Positions 28,656 to 36,933 of a DNA stretch of 64,000 nt are shown in pieces; positions within the stretch are counted from its first letter, which is position 1; the number at the start of each line of letters is the position of its first letter. Made by a program: the position numbers and the translations under genes. This stretch comes from Geomonas diazotrophica (GTDB lineage Bacteria; Desulfobacterota; Desulfuromonadia; Geobacterales; Geobacteraceae), in the NCBI RefSeq assembly GCF_018919385.1, contig NZ_JAHLMF010000005.1, positions 124,001 to 188,000 of the forward strand, given 5' to 3'. The notes under the pieces were generated by a model that searched no databases, was not told where the DNA came from, and worked only from the letters and a program-made list of their open reading frames with translations.

Positions 28656-29012
28656 ACGTTCCTCGTAGTCGCGATCCACTTCTTCGTAGTCGTGATCCAC
28701 TTCTTCGCAGTCGTGATCCACTTCTTTGTGGTCGCAATCACCTTCTTTGTAGCCGCGATCCCTTTCTTTGTAGTCGCGATCCCTTTCTTCGCAGTCGCGA
28801 TCCCTTTCTTCGCAGTCGCGATCCCTTTCTTCGCAGTCGCGATCATTTTCTTCGCAGTCGCGATCCCTTTCTTTGTAGTCGCGATCCCTTTCTTCGTAGT
28901 CGCGATCACCTTCTTTGTAGTCGTTATCCCCTTCTTCGTAGTCGCGATCCCCTTCTTCGTAATCGCGCCCCCTATCTTTGTAATCGCTCCTGCGTTCTTT
29001 GTAGTCGCTGGT
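28656..29012. repeat. 21-bp minisatellite, about 17 tandem copies
   Basis: The unit is close to TTCTTCGTAGTCGCGATCCCT. Because 21 is a multiple of 3, every reading frame encodes a heptad repeat. The plus frame in register with the upstream acetyltransferase gives PFFVVAI-like hydrophobic heptads up to a TAA at 29028. The opposite strand gives DYEERDR-like charged heptads (open 28647-29114). Copies differ by point changes, of which several (TTC/TTT, GTA/GTG, CCT/CCC) are silent in the plus frame. No ribosome site supports either frame as a separate gene. Confidence 0.9.
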
Positions 29013-29213
29013 GCGCCTTTGGGCGTGTAAAGGATTTTGTGTAAATGCCCTATCGGCTATGTATCTGGCAATCTTCCTTCGTAGATGATGGATAACAGGA
29101 TCTAGGAGGGGCAAACATCAAATCGCTTAGGGGAGAATTCGTCGATGTGGATGAGGGAGAGCCAAGAGTCAGTGAGGATGTGGGGGGTGCCGCCGGGAGG
29201 GTGTGGGTATGAT

Positions 29214-29238
29214 GGAGGGTGCCTTGGTGGCACCCTCC
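29214..29238. other. Perfect 10-bp stem hairpin
   Basis: GGAGGGTGCC and its complement flank a 5-base loop, 17 bp beyond the stop of the minus-strand gene at 29255. There is no T-tract, so it may be a 3' stabilising hairpin rather than a terminator. Confidence 0.55.
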
Positions 29239-29254
29239 GGAACCGAAATGTAAA

Positions 29255-29908
29255 TCAGGTGATGGTTACGCTCACGGTAGGGGACCAGGGTCCAGGACCA
29301 TCGGAACCGTGGTGCCTCATCCTGAAGAAGGTGTTCCCCGCTTCCAGGTTTTCCAGGTTCATGTTTGAGGCATCGGGGAAGATCGACTTGTGAAACCAGT
29401 CTGCCTCCACTGAGGGATTGCCTCTATTGATCTGAATCTCGTGATTGAAAGCGCCCGGCATGGTACTGGCGGTAGCAACCGCCCTCCCCTGCTCTGCAGT
29501 GTTCACCACGTTCAAATCGTTAGGAGAAACGAGGGGCAATTTTACCCTGGTGTGACTTCTACGCTCCTGGGTCACGGTGAAGCCGGTGGTGAAAAGCGCA
29601 TCCGGATTACGAATGGAAGCAGCTTCCAGAAGCGGTGCTATTTCCTCGAGGATGACTACCAATTCCTCCATGATCTTGTCCCGCTCCCGAATAAGCGCAC
29701 GATCTCCATTGCTGGCCGCTCGGTAGGCTGCATCGTAAAGAGCCGCCTTCTCGAAAAATAGTTGCCTGATGAAGATATTGGCCCCCCAAAAATCATCAGA
29801 GAAGATCGAGTTTCCGGTCAGGCAATGCTTCACCTTCAGAACTAGTGCGTGGAACTTCGTTGGTGTGAGCCGTCGATAATCACGCTTTATCCTTCGCTGC
29901 ACCCCCAT
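29255..29908 (-). CDS. Hypothetical protein with fibronectin III-like C-terminus
   Basis: I do not recognise this 217-residue protein. The N-terminal 110 residues are helical and charged. The C-terminal 60 residues contain the pattern FRMRHHGSDGPGPWSPTVSVTIT, which resembles the last strands of a fibronectin type III domain. There is no signal peptide. The ATG at 29908 follows AAAGGAGGTGGC, a near-perfect ribosome site. It lies in the accessory patch and could be a horizontally acquired or structural protein. Confidence 0.6.
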   Translation of the reverse strand: MGVQRRIKRDYRRLTPTKFHALVLKVKHCLTGNSIFSDDFWGANIFIRQLFFEKAALYDAAYRAASNGDRALIRERDKIMEELVVILEEIAPLLEAASIRNPDALFTTGFTVTQERRSHTRVKLPLVSPNDLNVVNTAEQGRAVATASTMPGAFNHEIQINRGNPSVEADWFHKSIFPDASNMNLENLEAGNTFFRMRHHGSDGPGPWSPTVSVTIT

Positions 29909-30137
29909 TGCCACCTCCTTTGGTCCCGCCTCGGGCAGACCAATTTATGATTAATTTCCTCTAACGATATAGTAAAATACCTGCACCTCTGGAACCTGTC
30001 AAGGCGCAGATTTATTCGTCGAGAAAAATCCGGGCACGCGGGAGGGGAATAATCAAGCAAATCGAAAAGGTCATTATCATATTGAAATCAGCTGACCTTT
30101 AGGACAATATGAGGGCGCACGGCTGGCTGGAACCGAT

Positions 30138-30464
30138 CTATTCCGCAAGCGGAGGGGCCCATTGCAAAAGGGGGCCCGATTTTTTCGCGCCCGCTTGCGG
30201 TTCCTTCCCCGCGGCTTGATCCGGTGCGGGTTGCTTCCCGAGCAGGAATTGCTTCACTTTTTCAGACAGGGGGACTGAGGTCTCCCCTACCTTGATATCC
30301 TGGATGTCCTTGGCGGGTCCGGACAAGGCGACGGTCTGTACCTCACCGGAGGCGTACTTTATGACCAGGGTGTCTGCAAAGGCCGACCCGCTCACGACCA
30401 GACAGATGACGGCTGCGCCCAACGATTCAAGCTTCCAGTTCATAGTGATTCCTTTCCGTTTCAT
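30138..30464 (-). CDS. Small exported hypothetical protein
   Basis: This 108-residue protein has an N-terminal signal peptide (KRK n-region, hydrophobic core GAAVICLVVSGS, cleavage after AFA near residue 30). A short beta-strand segment follows (DTLVIKYASGEVQTVALSG), then a Pro/Lys/Gln-rich low-complexity tail. AAGGAG lies 6 bases before the ATG at 30464; an internal ATG at 30443 is a weaker alternative. The function is unknown. It stands alone on the minus strand, divergent from the thioesterase. Confidence 0.7.
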   Translation of the reverse strand: MKRKGITMNWKLESLGAAVICLVVSGSAFADTLVIKYASGEVQTVALSGPAKDIQDIKVGETSVPLSEKVKQFLLGKQPAPDQAAGKEPQAGAKKSGPLLQWAPPLAE

Positions 30465-30505
30465 GCATTACTCCTTAATATTTTGAGTAGCTTAGAGGAT
30501 ACCAC

Positions 30506-30946
30506 ATGTACAACTACGACGAGGATATGACCGACGCGGCGCCGCAGTTCCGGCTCCCGGAATGGATCGGCTGCGCTCCCTTCGAGGAATACCTGGGGAT
30601 GCGGATCGAGGAGGCGAAGGACGGACGAGCGGTGCTCAGCATGCCCTTCAAACTGAAACTTGCCCAAGGGGTGGGGCTCATGCACGGGGGAGCGATCACC
30701 TCCCTTGCGGACACCGCAGTGGCCATGGCCATCAAGAGCATCCTCCCGGAGGGATCAGACTTCGTCACGGTGGACCTGCATCTCAAGTTTTTTGCCGCGG
30801 TTCGGGAAGGCTCGGTACGGGCCGTGGCGCGGGCTATCCCGCAGGATGAGCGCAAGATCGTCGGCGAGGCTGAGATCTTCAACGGCGAGACCAAAGTGGC
30901 GGAGTTCAACGCATTCTTCATCGTCAAGAGGAAGGGTGCTCCTTGA
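30506..30946 (+). CDS. PaaI-type hotdog-fold thioesterase
   Basis: This 146-residue hotdog protein is most likely an acyl-CoA thioesterase. The catalytic-helix signature LMHGGAITSLADTAVAMAI and the strand VTVDLHLKFFAAVREG are those of the PaaI/YbgC-like 4HBT family. The substrate is not known. An in-frame ATG at 30527 is a possible alternative start. It converges with the coiled-coil gene whose stop lies 1 bp away. Confidence 0.87.
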   Translation: MYNYDEDMTDAAPQFRLPEWIGCAPFEEYLGMRIEEAKDGRAVLSMPFKLKLAQGVGLMHGGAITSLADTAVAMAIKSILPEGSDFVTVDLHLKFFAAVREGSVRAVARAIPQDERKIVGEAEIFNGETKVAEFNAFFIVKRKGAP

Positions 30947-30947
30947 A

Positions 30948-33587
30948 TTACTGCGCGTACTCCTTCCAGACCAGGCCGGTTTCGGCGTTGAACTTGGTGA
31001 CGCCATCGCTGTCCTGCATGCTGCCGGTGAAGGCCTCGTCGTCTTCCCACAGAATTCCGTCCGGCATGAGCACCCTGGCCACCACCCCTTTGCCTGAGAT
31101 GGTCTTGGCTCCCAACTGCTTCGTCCTCCCGGTCTTGCTCTGTTCATAGATCTTCAAGGTGAACTTGAGGGGGGCCGGCTCTTTGCCTTCGGTTTCCACG
31201 GTGAAGGTGTAGATCCCCTCCCCTGCCTTCTCGATGATCGCCTCCCGGGTCTTTTCCGGCGTCTTGACCACGATGGGCGACAACTGCTTTTCGCGCCGGG
31301 ACTCGCTGCGGGTCATCGCCCTCCCCCTTTTCGACTTCGGGTATTCCTTGAAGGATACGGCGAGCTTGACGTCATGTGCCCCGGCAACAATCAGCTTCAA
31401 GTCTCCGTGTATGGAGGGAATCACGATCCCTTTCTCTTCCGGCGGCTTCTCTGAAGGCCTCGGTCCTACCGTTTCTTTCTTTGCCTCGACCGGCTTTACG
31501 GGGACTTGCAGTTGCCCGGCTGCGGCCACTGCGGCACGACGGGCCTGCTCCGCCTTTTCAGCGGCCACCCGCTCCCGGGCCAACTGTTCGGCCTGGGCGC
31601 GCAGCGCGGCAAGGCGCTCTGCTTCAACCCTCTTCCGCTCCTGCTGCTCCTGCTCCAATCTCTTCTTCTCGGCTGCCGCCAGACGCGCCAGTTCGGCCTT
31701 GGCGGCTGCCGCCTGGGCACGTTCCTGCGCCAGCTTATCCTGCTGGGCCTTCAGGGCGGCCACCCGCTCCTGCTCTGCCTTTCTCTTCTCCAACAACGCC
31801 TGCTCGGCGAGCCGCTTTTTCTCTGCCGCGGCCTGACGCTGCTGTTCCGCCTTCTCCGCTGCCAGGCGCTCACGGTCGCGCGCCACCCTCTCCGCCTCGG
31901 CACGTTGGGCGGCTTTCCGCTCCTGTTCGGACTTGCGCTTATCCTGCAAGGCCTGCTCGGCCAGCCGCTTTTTCTCGGCCGCCGCCCGGCGCCGCTGTTC
32001 CGCCTGCTGGGCTGCCAGTTGCTCCCGTTCCCGCGCCTGTCTCTCCGCCTCCGCACGCAGGGCAGCCTTACGTTCCTGCTCAGCCTTTTTCTTCTCCTCG
32101 GCGAGCCGCTTCTTCTCGGCAGCAGCCTGGCGCCGCTGTTCGGCCTTCTCGGCTTCCAGTTGCTGCCGCTCGCGGGCCTCCCTTTCCGCCTCGGCACGCT
32201 GGGCGGCTTTCCTCTCCTGCTCGGCCCTGCGCTTTTCCTGCAGGGCCTCTTCGGCAAGCTGCTTTTTCTCGGCCGCGGCCTGGCGCCGCTGCTCCGCCTT
32301 CTCGGCTTCCAGTTGCTGTCGCACGCGGGTTTGCCTTTCCGCCTCGGCACGCTGGGCGGCTTTCCTCTCCTGCTCCGCCCTGCGCTTTTCCTGCAGGGCC
32401 TCTTCGGCAAGCCGCTTTTTCTCGGCCGCAGCCTGGCGCTGCTGCTCCGCCTTCTCGGCGGCCGCCTCACGCTCCTGCCTGGCCTTTTCCGCTGCCAGTT
32501 GTTCCCGCTCACGTGCCAGCTGCTCGGCCCGGGCGCGTTCGGTGGCGACACGCTCCCTTTCCTCTTCTCGCTTTTCCTGCTGTTCCTGCTCGGCTTTGGC
32601 GACGGCCACACGACGCTCCTGCTCCGCCTTTTCGGCTGCAACCCGCTCGCGTTCCCGAACCAGCCGCTCCAGCCTGGCTCGCTCCGCGGCCCGACGCTGC
32701 AATTCCGCCTGTCTTTTTTCCTGGAATTCCTGTTCCGCTTTTTTCGCCTCGGCAGCCTTCCGCTCCTGCTCCGCTTTCACGGCCGCCGCCTTTTCCCGCT
32801 CGAGCGCCAGTTTTTCCTGCCGTGCCTTTTCTGCGGCCCTGCGCTCCTGCAGCGCCTTCTCCCGCGCGATCTTGTCCTGCTCGGCTTTCACCTTGGCCGC
32901 TTCCGCCGCTTTGCGTTCCGCCTCTTTTTTCTCGGCAGCCTTGCGTTCCGCCTCCTGCTTCTCGGCGACTTTGCGTTGGCGTTTCGCCTCTTCCTCGGCC
33001 TGGCGATCCTGCTCCTCCTGCAATGCTGCTAGCCGCTTGCGCTCGGCCTCCTCGCTGGCCTTGGCCTCCTCGGCCGGATCGGGTGGCGGCGGGGTCTCAG
33101 GCTCCTCCACCTCGGCACTATCGTCCTCCTGCGGCTCGTCTTTCGCCTTTGCTACCAGGACCGGAATCTTCTTCGGACCGGGCACAGGCCGGTTCGGCTT
33201 GCCCGCTGCCGTCCTTGCGGTCACCATCTCTACCTGGGGCTCTTCCCCCGTCGCCTCCGCCGCCTCGGGGACCGGGTCCGGCTCTGCCGCGGCATCGGGC
33301 CCGGCAGCGGGAGGGGTAACGGCGGCAAGGGCGTTCAGGGGCAGTTCAGAGGCCGTTGCTGTGGGGGCGCTGCTGGCCTTGTCGGGGGTCGCGGTGGCGG
33401 TCATGGGGAGGGACGTAGGGGATACCCAAAGGATGTCGAACTTGGCGGTTGTGCCGGTCTGGGGGTAATAGATCGCAGTCGACGACAGCACGAAAAACAG
33501 CAGGGTGTGGATCGCAAGGGAGCCTACGGTGGCCCAAACGATGCCCCCCCGGTCTACCCTTCTGTTCAACCACACGTAATCGTCCAT
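30948..33587 (-). CDS. TolA-like envelope protein with long repetitive coiled coil
   Basis: This 879-residue protein starts with a short cytoplasmic segment and one membrane helix (about residues 17-38, IVWATVGSLAIHTLLFFVL). A Pro/Ala-rich linker follows, then about 480 residues of Ala/Glu/Lys/Arg coiled coil. The last about 160 residues are a non-repetitive, probably beta-rich domain (IHGDLKLIVAGAHDVKLAV..., GEGIYTFTVETEG). The architecture resembles TolA/TonB, but the C-terminal domain is not the TolA fold I know. No TolQ/TolR neighbours are present. It is the last gene of a glycan-type operon. See the repeat entry for the internal tandem structure. Confidence 0.75.
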   Translation of the reverse strand: MDDYVWLNRRVDRGGIVWATVGSLAIHTLLFFVLSSTAIYYPQTGTTAKFDILWVSPTSLPMTATATPDKASSAPTATASELPLNALAAVTPPAAGPDAAAEPDPVPEAAEATGEEPQVEMVTARTAAGKPNRPVPGPKKIPVLVAKAKDEPQEDDSAEVEEPETPPPPDPAEEAKASEEAERKRLAALQEEQDRQAEEEAKRQRKVAEKQEAERKAAEKKEAERKAAEAAKVKAEQDKIAREKALQERRAAEKARQEKLALEREKAAAVKAEQERKAAEAKKAEQEFQEKRQAELQRRAAERARLERLVRERERVAAEKAEQERRVAVAKAEQEQQEKREEERERVATERARAEQLAREREQLAAEKARQEREAAAEKAEQQRQAAAEKKRLAEEALQEKRRAEQERKAAQRAEAERQTRVRQQLEAEKAEQRRQAAAEKKQLAEEALQEKRRAEQERKAAQRAEAEREARERQQLEAEKAEQRRQAAAEKKRLAEEKKKAEQERKAALRAEAERQAREREQLAAQQAEQRRRAAAEKKRLAEQALQDKRKSEQERKAAQRAEAERVARDRERLAAEKAEQQRQAAAEKKRLAEQALLEKRKAEQERVAALKAQQDKLAQERAQAAAAKAELARLAAAEKKRLEQEQQERKRVEAERLAALRAQAEQLARERVAAEKAEQARRAAVAAAGQLQVPVKPVEAKKETVGPRPSEKPPEEKGIVIPSIHGDLKLIVAGAHDVKLAVSFKEYPKSKRGRAMTRSESRREKQLSPIVVKTPEKTREAIIEKAGEGIYTFTVETEGKEPAPLKFTLKIYEQSKTGRTKQLGAKTISGKGVVARVLMPDGILWEDDEAFTGSMQDSDGVTKFNAETGLVWKEYAQ
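31620..32470 (-). repeat. 153-bp (51-residue) tandem repeats inside TolA-like gene
   Basis: Five to six consecutive units of about 51 residues, patterned EALQEKRRAEQERKAAQRAE followed by an AEKAEQRRQAAAEKKRLAE end, repeat through the coiled coil. Two adjacent copies are nearly identical at DNA level, with matching CTTTCCTCTCCTGC starts at 32207 and 32360 (153 bp apart). One unit is four residues short. Confidence 0.85.
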
Positions 33588-33661
33588 AACTCCGTCAACT
33601 CCACTCGATGTCGGGCTTCAACCGCTTCCCGTGCCAGCGGCGTGATTCCTTTCGGCTTCGC

Positions 33662-35236
33662 TCAGGCCCGGTCTTCCTTGTCGTCCTGGACTGCGGGCCG
33701 CACGTTGGGATACTTCTCCATGAGGTACCGGTATTCAGGCACGTTCCTGACGTAGATGTTGGTCACCTTGTCCGCGTAGATCAGTTTCCAGTTCGGGTCG
33801 ATCAGCAGGTGGCGCGAAAGGACCGTATCCGCAGGGAAAATGATCCACGACATCCGGTATTTTTCCAGTATCGTTTCCCACCCCTGCTTGAAAGTGATCA
33901 CCTTGAAGTATTCCTTCAGCCTATCGGCGCCGTACATATCGAGCCTGCCGTCGATGAACACCTTGTAGGCCGGCGCCGCCCCGTAGATCAGGCAATCCCC
34001 GAATTCGTCGTTGTTGAACATGTTGCCCGGAATCTGCTCACGTTTCAGGAACTCGATGGCGGCCATCGGCTTGATCTTTGGGTCGAACTGGAAATGGATC
34101 CGTCCCGAGCCGGCCAAGATCACCACGGCCGCAACCGTCACCAGGGGCCACAGGTACCCCCAGGTGCAGGAATCGATGGAGGCGATGTTCGTCGACCTCT
34201 GTTTGAGGAAGCGGGCGAAACCGGACTCGGAGTCGTTGAGCACCAGGGTCAGCCTCTTGGAGACGATGGGCGCGACGATGATGCCAAAGAGCGGAATGTA
34301 CCGTGCCGAAAAGAGCGACATGTGGGTAAAGAGAAGGACCAGAATGATCTCCACCGGGTTCAGCTTGTACCTGGACAGCCCCACCGTGGCCAGCAGCACG
34401 AAAAGGAGCAGCTCGAAGTATTTGATGTAGTACTCGTGGAAATTAGGCGACAGGAACTCGGAAACGCCGTCCATCAGGACCTTGGACGAGGTGAGCTGGA
34501 ACGGGAACAGCAGGAGATGGAACCCGTGAGGGTTGACAGCGCTTGCCGCGATGCAGGCGACTATCGCCAGACCAAGGGGGCGCAGCCTGCGCAGGCTCTC
34601 ATCCCTTTTCTCCCCGCGCCCGAAGAAGGCGTCCAGGGCGTTGCCGAGGAAATACGCGCCCAGCAGGATGAAGCCCCCCATGAAGCCGCCGTGCAGGTTG
34701 GCCCACGGGATCATGATCAAAGGCAACAGGAAGAGGTGGTTCTTCCCCTGGTATTGGTACTGGTCCAGGATGTAGTACCAGGCGACCATGATGACCAGCG
34801 AGAAAACGTGCGGCCTGGCCAGCCAGTGCAGTTGAGCGGCGCCGCCCACCAGGAGAACGACGAAGAGGCAAACCAGGATGTCTCCCTCGGCGCGAATCAT
34901 CTTGAAAAGCAGGAAACAGGAGAGCGCCAGGAAAAAAGCGAAGAAGATGACCACGCCGGTGAGCCCGGAGGCCTGGTGAATCAGCGCCATGATCACCTCG
35001 GAGAGCCATTCGTGGGCCGTCCAGGGAAGCGGGGGCGAGAGGAAGGAAAACATGTCCTGGTGTGGGATGCTGTGGGTCCTGAGCATGTACTCGCCCGCGC
35101 GGATATGGTAGCCGGTGTCGCCGTCGTTGAGCAGCTTCTTGCCGGAGTACAGCGCGATGAGCAGGAAGAGGGCGATGAAGAGGAAGTCGCCGATGGACGG
35201 AAGCAGGAAGCTCTTTTTGTTGTCGCAGTTGCTCAA
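33662..35236 (-). CDS. Polytopic membrane protein, GT-C-like
   Basis: This 524-residue inner-membrane protein has about ten transmembrane helices and a soluble C-terminal portion (residues about 385-524). A periplasmic loop early in the sequence carries NDGDTGYHIRAGEYML with acidic residues, as in GT-C type glycosyltransferases of the PMT/ArnT kind. WANLHGGFMGGF and ASAVNPHGFHLLLFP are further family-like landmarks. It starts with TTG, preceded by AAAGGTGG, an unusual start for this window. I cannot assign a substrate. The operon context with a glycosyltransferase and a methyltransferase suggests surface glycan work. Confidence 0.72.
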   Translation of the reverse strand: MSNCDNKKSFLLPSIGDFLFIALFLLIALYSGKKLLNDGDTGYHIRAGEYMLRTHSIPHQDMFSFLSPPLPWTAHEWLSEVIMALIHQASGLTGVVIFFAFFLALSCFLLFKMIRAEGDILVCLFVVLLVGGAAQLHWLARPHVFSLVIMVAWYYILDQYQYQGKNHLFLLPLIMIPWANLHGGFMGGFILLGAYFLGNALDAFFGRGEKRDESLRRLRPLGLAIVACIAASAVNPHGFHLLLFPFQLTSSKVLMDGVSEFLSPNFHEYYIKYFELLLFVLLATVGLSRYKLNPVEIILVLLFTHMSLFSARYIPLFGIIVAPIVSKRLTLVLNDSESGFARFLKQRSTNIASIDSCTWGYLWPLVTVAAVVILAGSGRIHFQFDPKIKPMAAIEFLKREQIPGNMFNNDEFGDCLIYGAAPAYKVFIDGRLDMYGADRLKEYFKVITFKQGWETILEKYRMSWIIFPADTVLSRHLLIDPNWKLIYADKVTNIYVRNVPEYRYLMEKYPNVRPAVQDDKEDRA

Positions 35237-35281
35237 TCGGTACCACCTTTAGCAGTTATCATGGCGGGAGCAGCCCCCGCA

Positions 35282-35923
35282 CTACGCCGCCACCGCCCGG
35301 ACCAGCATCTGTTTCCCCAACGGCTTGAAGGGAAGCCTCAAATAGAGACGAATCAGAAACGGTGACACGGGCAAAGCGGACTTGACGGTCAGGGGGAGGA
35401 AACGGGGAGCGCAGTGGATGACCCTGAAGCCGTGACAGGCGAGGAAGTCGCTGAGGCTGCGGTCGGTGTACACGGTCCTGTGGCTGAAATCGTCGAAATA
35501 TTCCCGGTAGGCGAAACGGTAGTTGGGCTGCAGGAGGTTCAGGGTCCCCCCCGGGGTGAGCTTGCCGCGAAGCTGGTCCAGCGTCCGGGCAAAATCGTCC
35601 TGGTCCATGTGCTCGAACAGGTTGCTGGCGAATGCGAAGTCGACCGAGCGCTCAGGAATCCGGCTCAGGTCGGTGGCGCTGCCGACGATGGTTTCCACGC
35701 CGGGAGCCGCGTGCTGCGGCATCCCTTCCCATTGATCGAGGGCGATGCGCCGGGCACAGCGGACATGGTTGATGAAATGACAGTACCCTGCCCCCAGTTC
35801 CAGCACGCAGGCCTGCTCGGGGATCAGGGGCTGGAAGTACGCGTCGCAGAGCGTTTCCCAGAGCAGATCCCTGCGCTGGTCATAGGGGAGGCGTATCTCG
35901 TGGTAGCTCTTTATCATGCTCAC
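35282..35923 (-). CDS. SAM-dependent methyltransferase
   Basis: This 213-residue class I methyltransferase has motif I VLELGAGYCHFI, SVDFAFASNLFEHM (motif IV) and LTPGGTLNLLQPN (post-motif). The GTG at 35923 overlaps the TGA of the upstream glycosyltransferase by 4 bp (GTGA), a typical translational coupling; an ATG six bases later is the alternative. It probably modifies a sugar or lipid made by its operon partners (inference). Confidence 0.85.
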   Translation of the reverse strand: MSMIKSYHEIRLPYDQRRDLLWETLCDAYFQPLIPEQACVLELGAGYCHFINHVRCARRIALDQWEGMPQHAAPGVETIVGSATDLSRIPERSVDFAFASNLFEHMDQDDFARTLDQLRGKLTPGGTLNLLQPNYRFAYREYFDDFSHRTVYTDRSLSDFLACHGFRVIHCAPRFLPLTVKSALPVSPFLIRLYLRLPFKPLGKQMLVRAVAA

Positions 35924-36933
35924 AGCCGTTTTCTCCATCCGAAGACGATGCCAAGTATCATGCGGGTGCCCACCTTCAGCGCCTTCCAGTTGCTGGAGTT
36001 GCCCCCCTTGCTGAAGCCGACCCGGTCGTGGAAGGTGATCGGGCATTCCACGACGGCAAGCCCCTGTGCCAGCGCCGTGTCCAGCAGGTGGGCGTTGAAC
36101 TCGAGGTTGATCGATGGGTTCAGGTAAGGCAAAAGGCGCTCGAGCGGACGGTTGCGGCACAGTTTGTAGGTGGTCCCCACGTCCGTGAAGGTCCCTCTGC
36201 CCAGGTGCTTCACCTCGAGAAGCTTCCCGGCGAAAAAATTGCCGTAGTACATGAAGGTGCTCAACTGGGTGCGCTGCTCCCGCAGTTGCTCGCTTATGCG
36301 CGTGCCGTTGACAAGGTCCGCGTGCGGCAGGTAGGCCAGGAACTTGTCGATGTCGTAGGCCCTGAAGGTCATGTCCCCTTCACACAAAAGGGTGAGATCG
36401 GTATCGGTGTAGCGAAGTCCCTCGCGCAGGGCGCGATAGACGCAGCTGCCGTACCCCGGTACCGGCTCGTGCACCACGATGGCGCCGGCCTTCCGGGCGA
36501 CTTCGGCGGTGCGGTCAATGCTGTTGTTATCCACGACGACGACGCGCTGTACCAGCGGATGCGCGGCGAAGTCCTCCACGGCCATCCCTATGCTCAACTC
36601 GTCGTTGAAGGCGGTGAGGACCACGGTGAGGCTCTTCTCCCGGGAAGGCGCCCAGCGCACGATACGGTCATTGCGCTTGTAAGGGAGCAGCACGAAGAGG
36701 TCGCACAGGATAAGGATGAGGCCGGCGACGACCGGCATGCCGCTGTACCAGACGATCCGGTCCACCACCCAAAGCCACTGGCCGTCGACCTGCAGCAACA
36801 ACCTGAAGAAACCGAGCAGCACGCCGGTCAGGTAGACCGCCAGCCCCAAGCCGGCGACGAGCAACCCGTAGAGGAAGGCGGGGAACCTGGAGAGCCCCCG
36901 GGCGACGGTGTTGGCGGAGTTGCAGTCTCTCAT
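35920..36933 (-). CDS. Membrane-anchored family 2 glycosyltransferase
   Basis: This 337-residue enzyme has two N-terminal membrane helices (about residues 18-45 and 60-85) followed by a GT-A domain. VVLTAFNDELSIGMAV opens the fold, DNNSIDRTAEVARKAGA lines the nucleotide site and CEGDMTF replaces the usual DxD. The arrangement resembles polyprenyl-phosphate glycosyltransferases. Its ATG at 36933 overlaps the TGA of the upstream gene (ATGA). It is itself coupled to the methyltransferase downstream. Confidence 0.83.
   Translation of the reverse strand: MRDCNSANTVARGLSRFPAFLYGLLVAGLGLAVYLTGVLLGFFRLLLQVDGQWLWVVDRIVWYSGMPVVAGLILILCDLFVLLPYKRNDRIVRWAPSREKSLTVVLTAFNDELSIGMAVEDFAAHPLVQRVVVVDNNSIDRTAEVARKAGAIVVHEPVPGYGSCVYRALREGLRYTDTDLTLLCEGDMTFRAYDIDKFLAYLPHADLVNGTRISEQLREQRTQLSTFMYYGNFFAGKLLEVKHLGRGTFTDVGTTYKLCRNRPLERLLPYLNPSINLEFNAHLLDTALAQGLAVVECPITFHDRVGFSKGGNSSNWKALKVGTRMILGIVFGWRKRL

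Noticed and set aside
28656-29012. Possible CRISPR array or gene for a leucine-zipper-like protein
   Set aside because: The 21-bp units are contiguous with no spacers; neither strand has a ribosome site for a separate gene.
29145-29393. 82-codon plus-strand frame near the hairpin
   Set aside because: It runs into the 3' end of the well-supported minus-strand gene and contains the hairpin; no domain is visible.
31376-33468. Several long plus-strand frames over the TolA-like gene
   Set aside because: They are produced by the repetitive Ala/Glu/Lys codons of the minus-strand coiled coil and encode only Ser/Ala/Arg or Pro-rich repeats.
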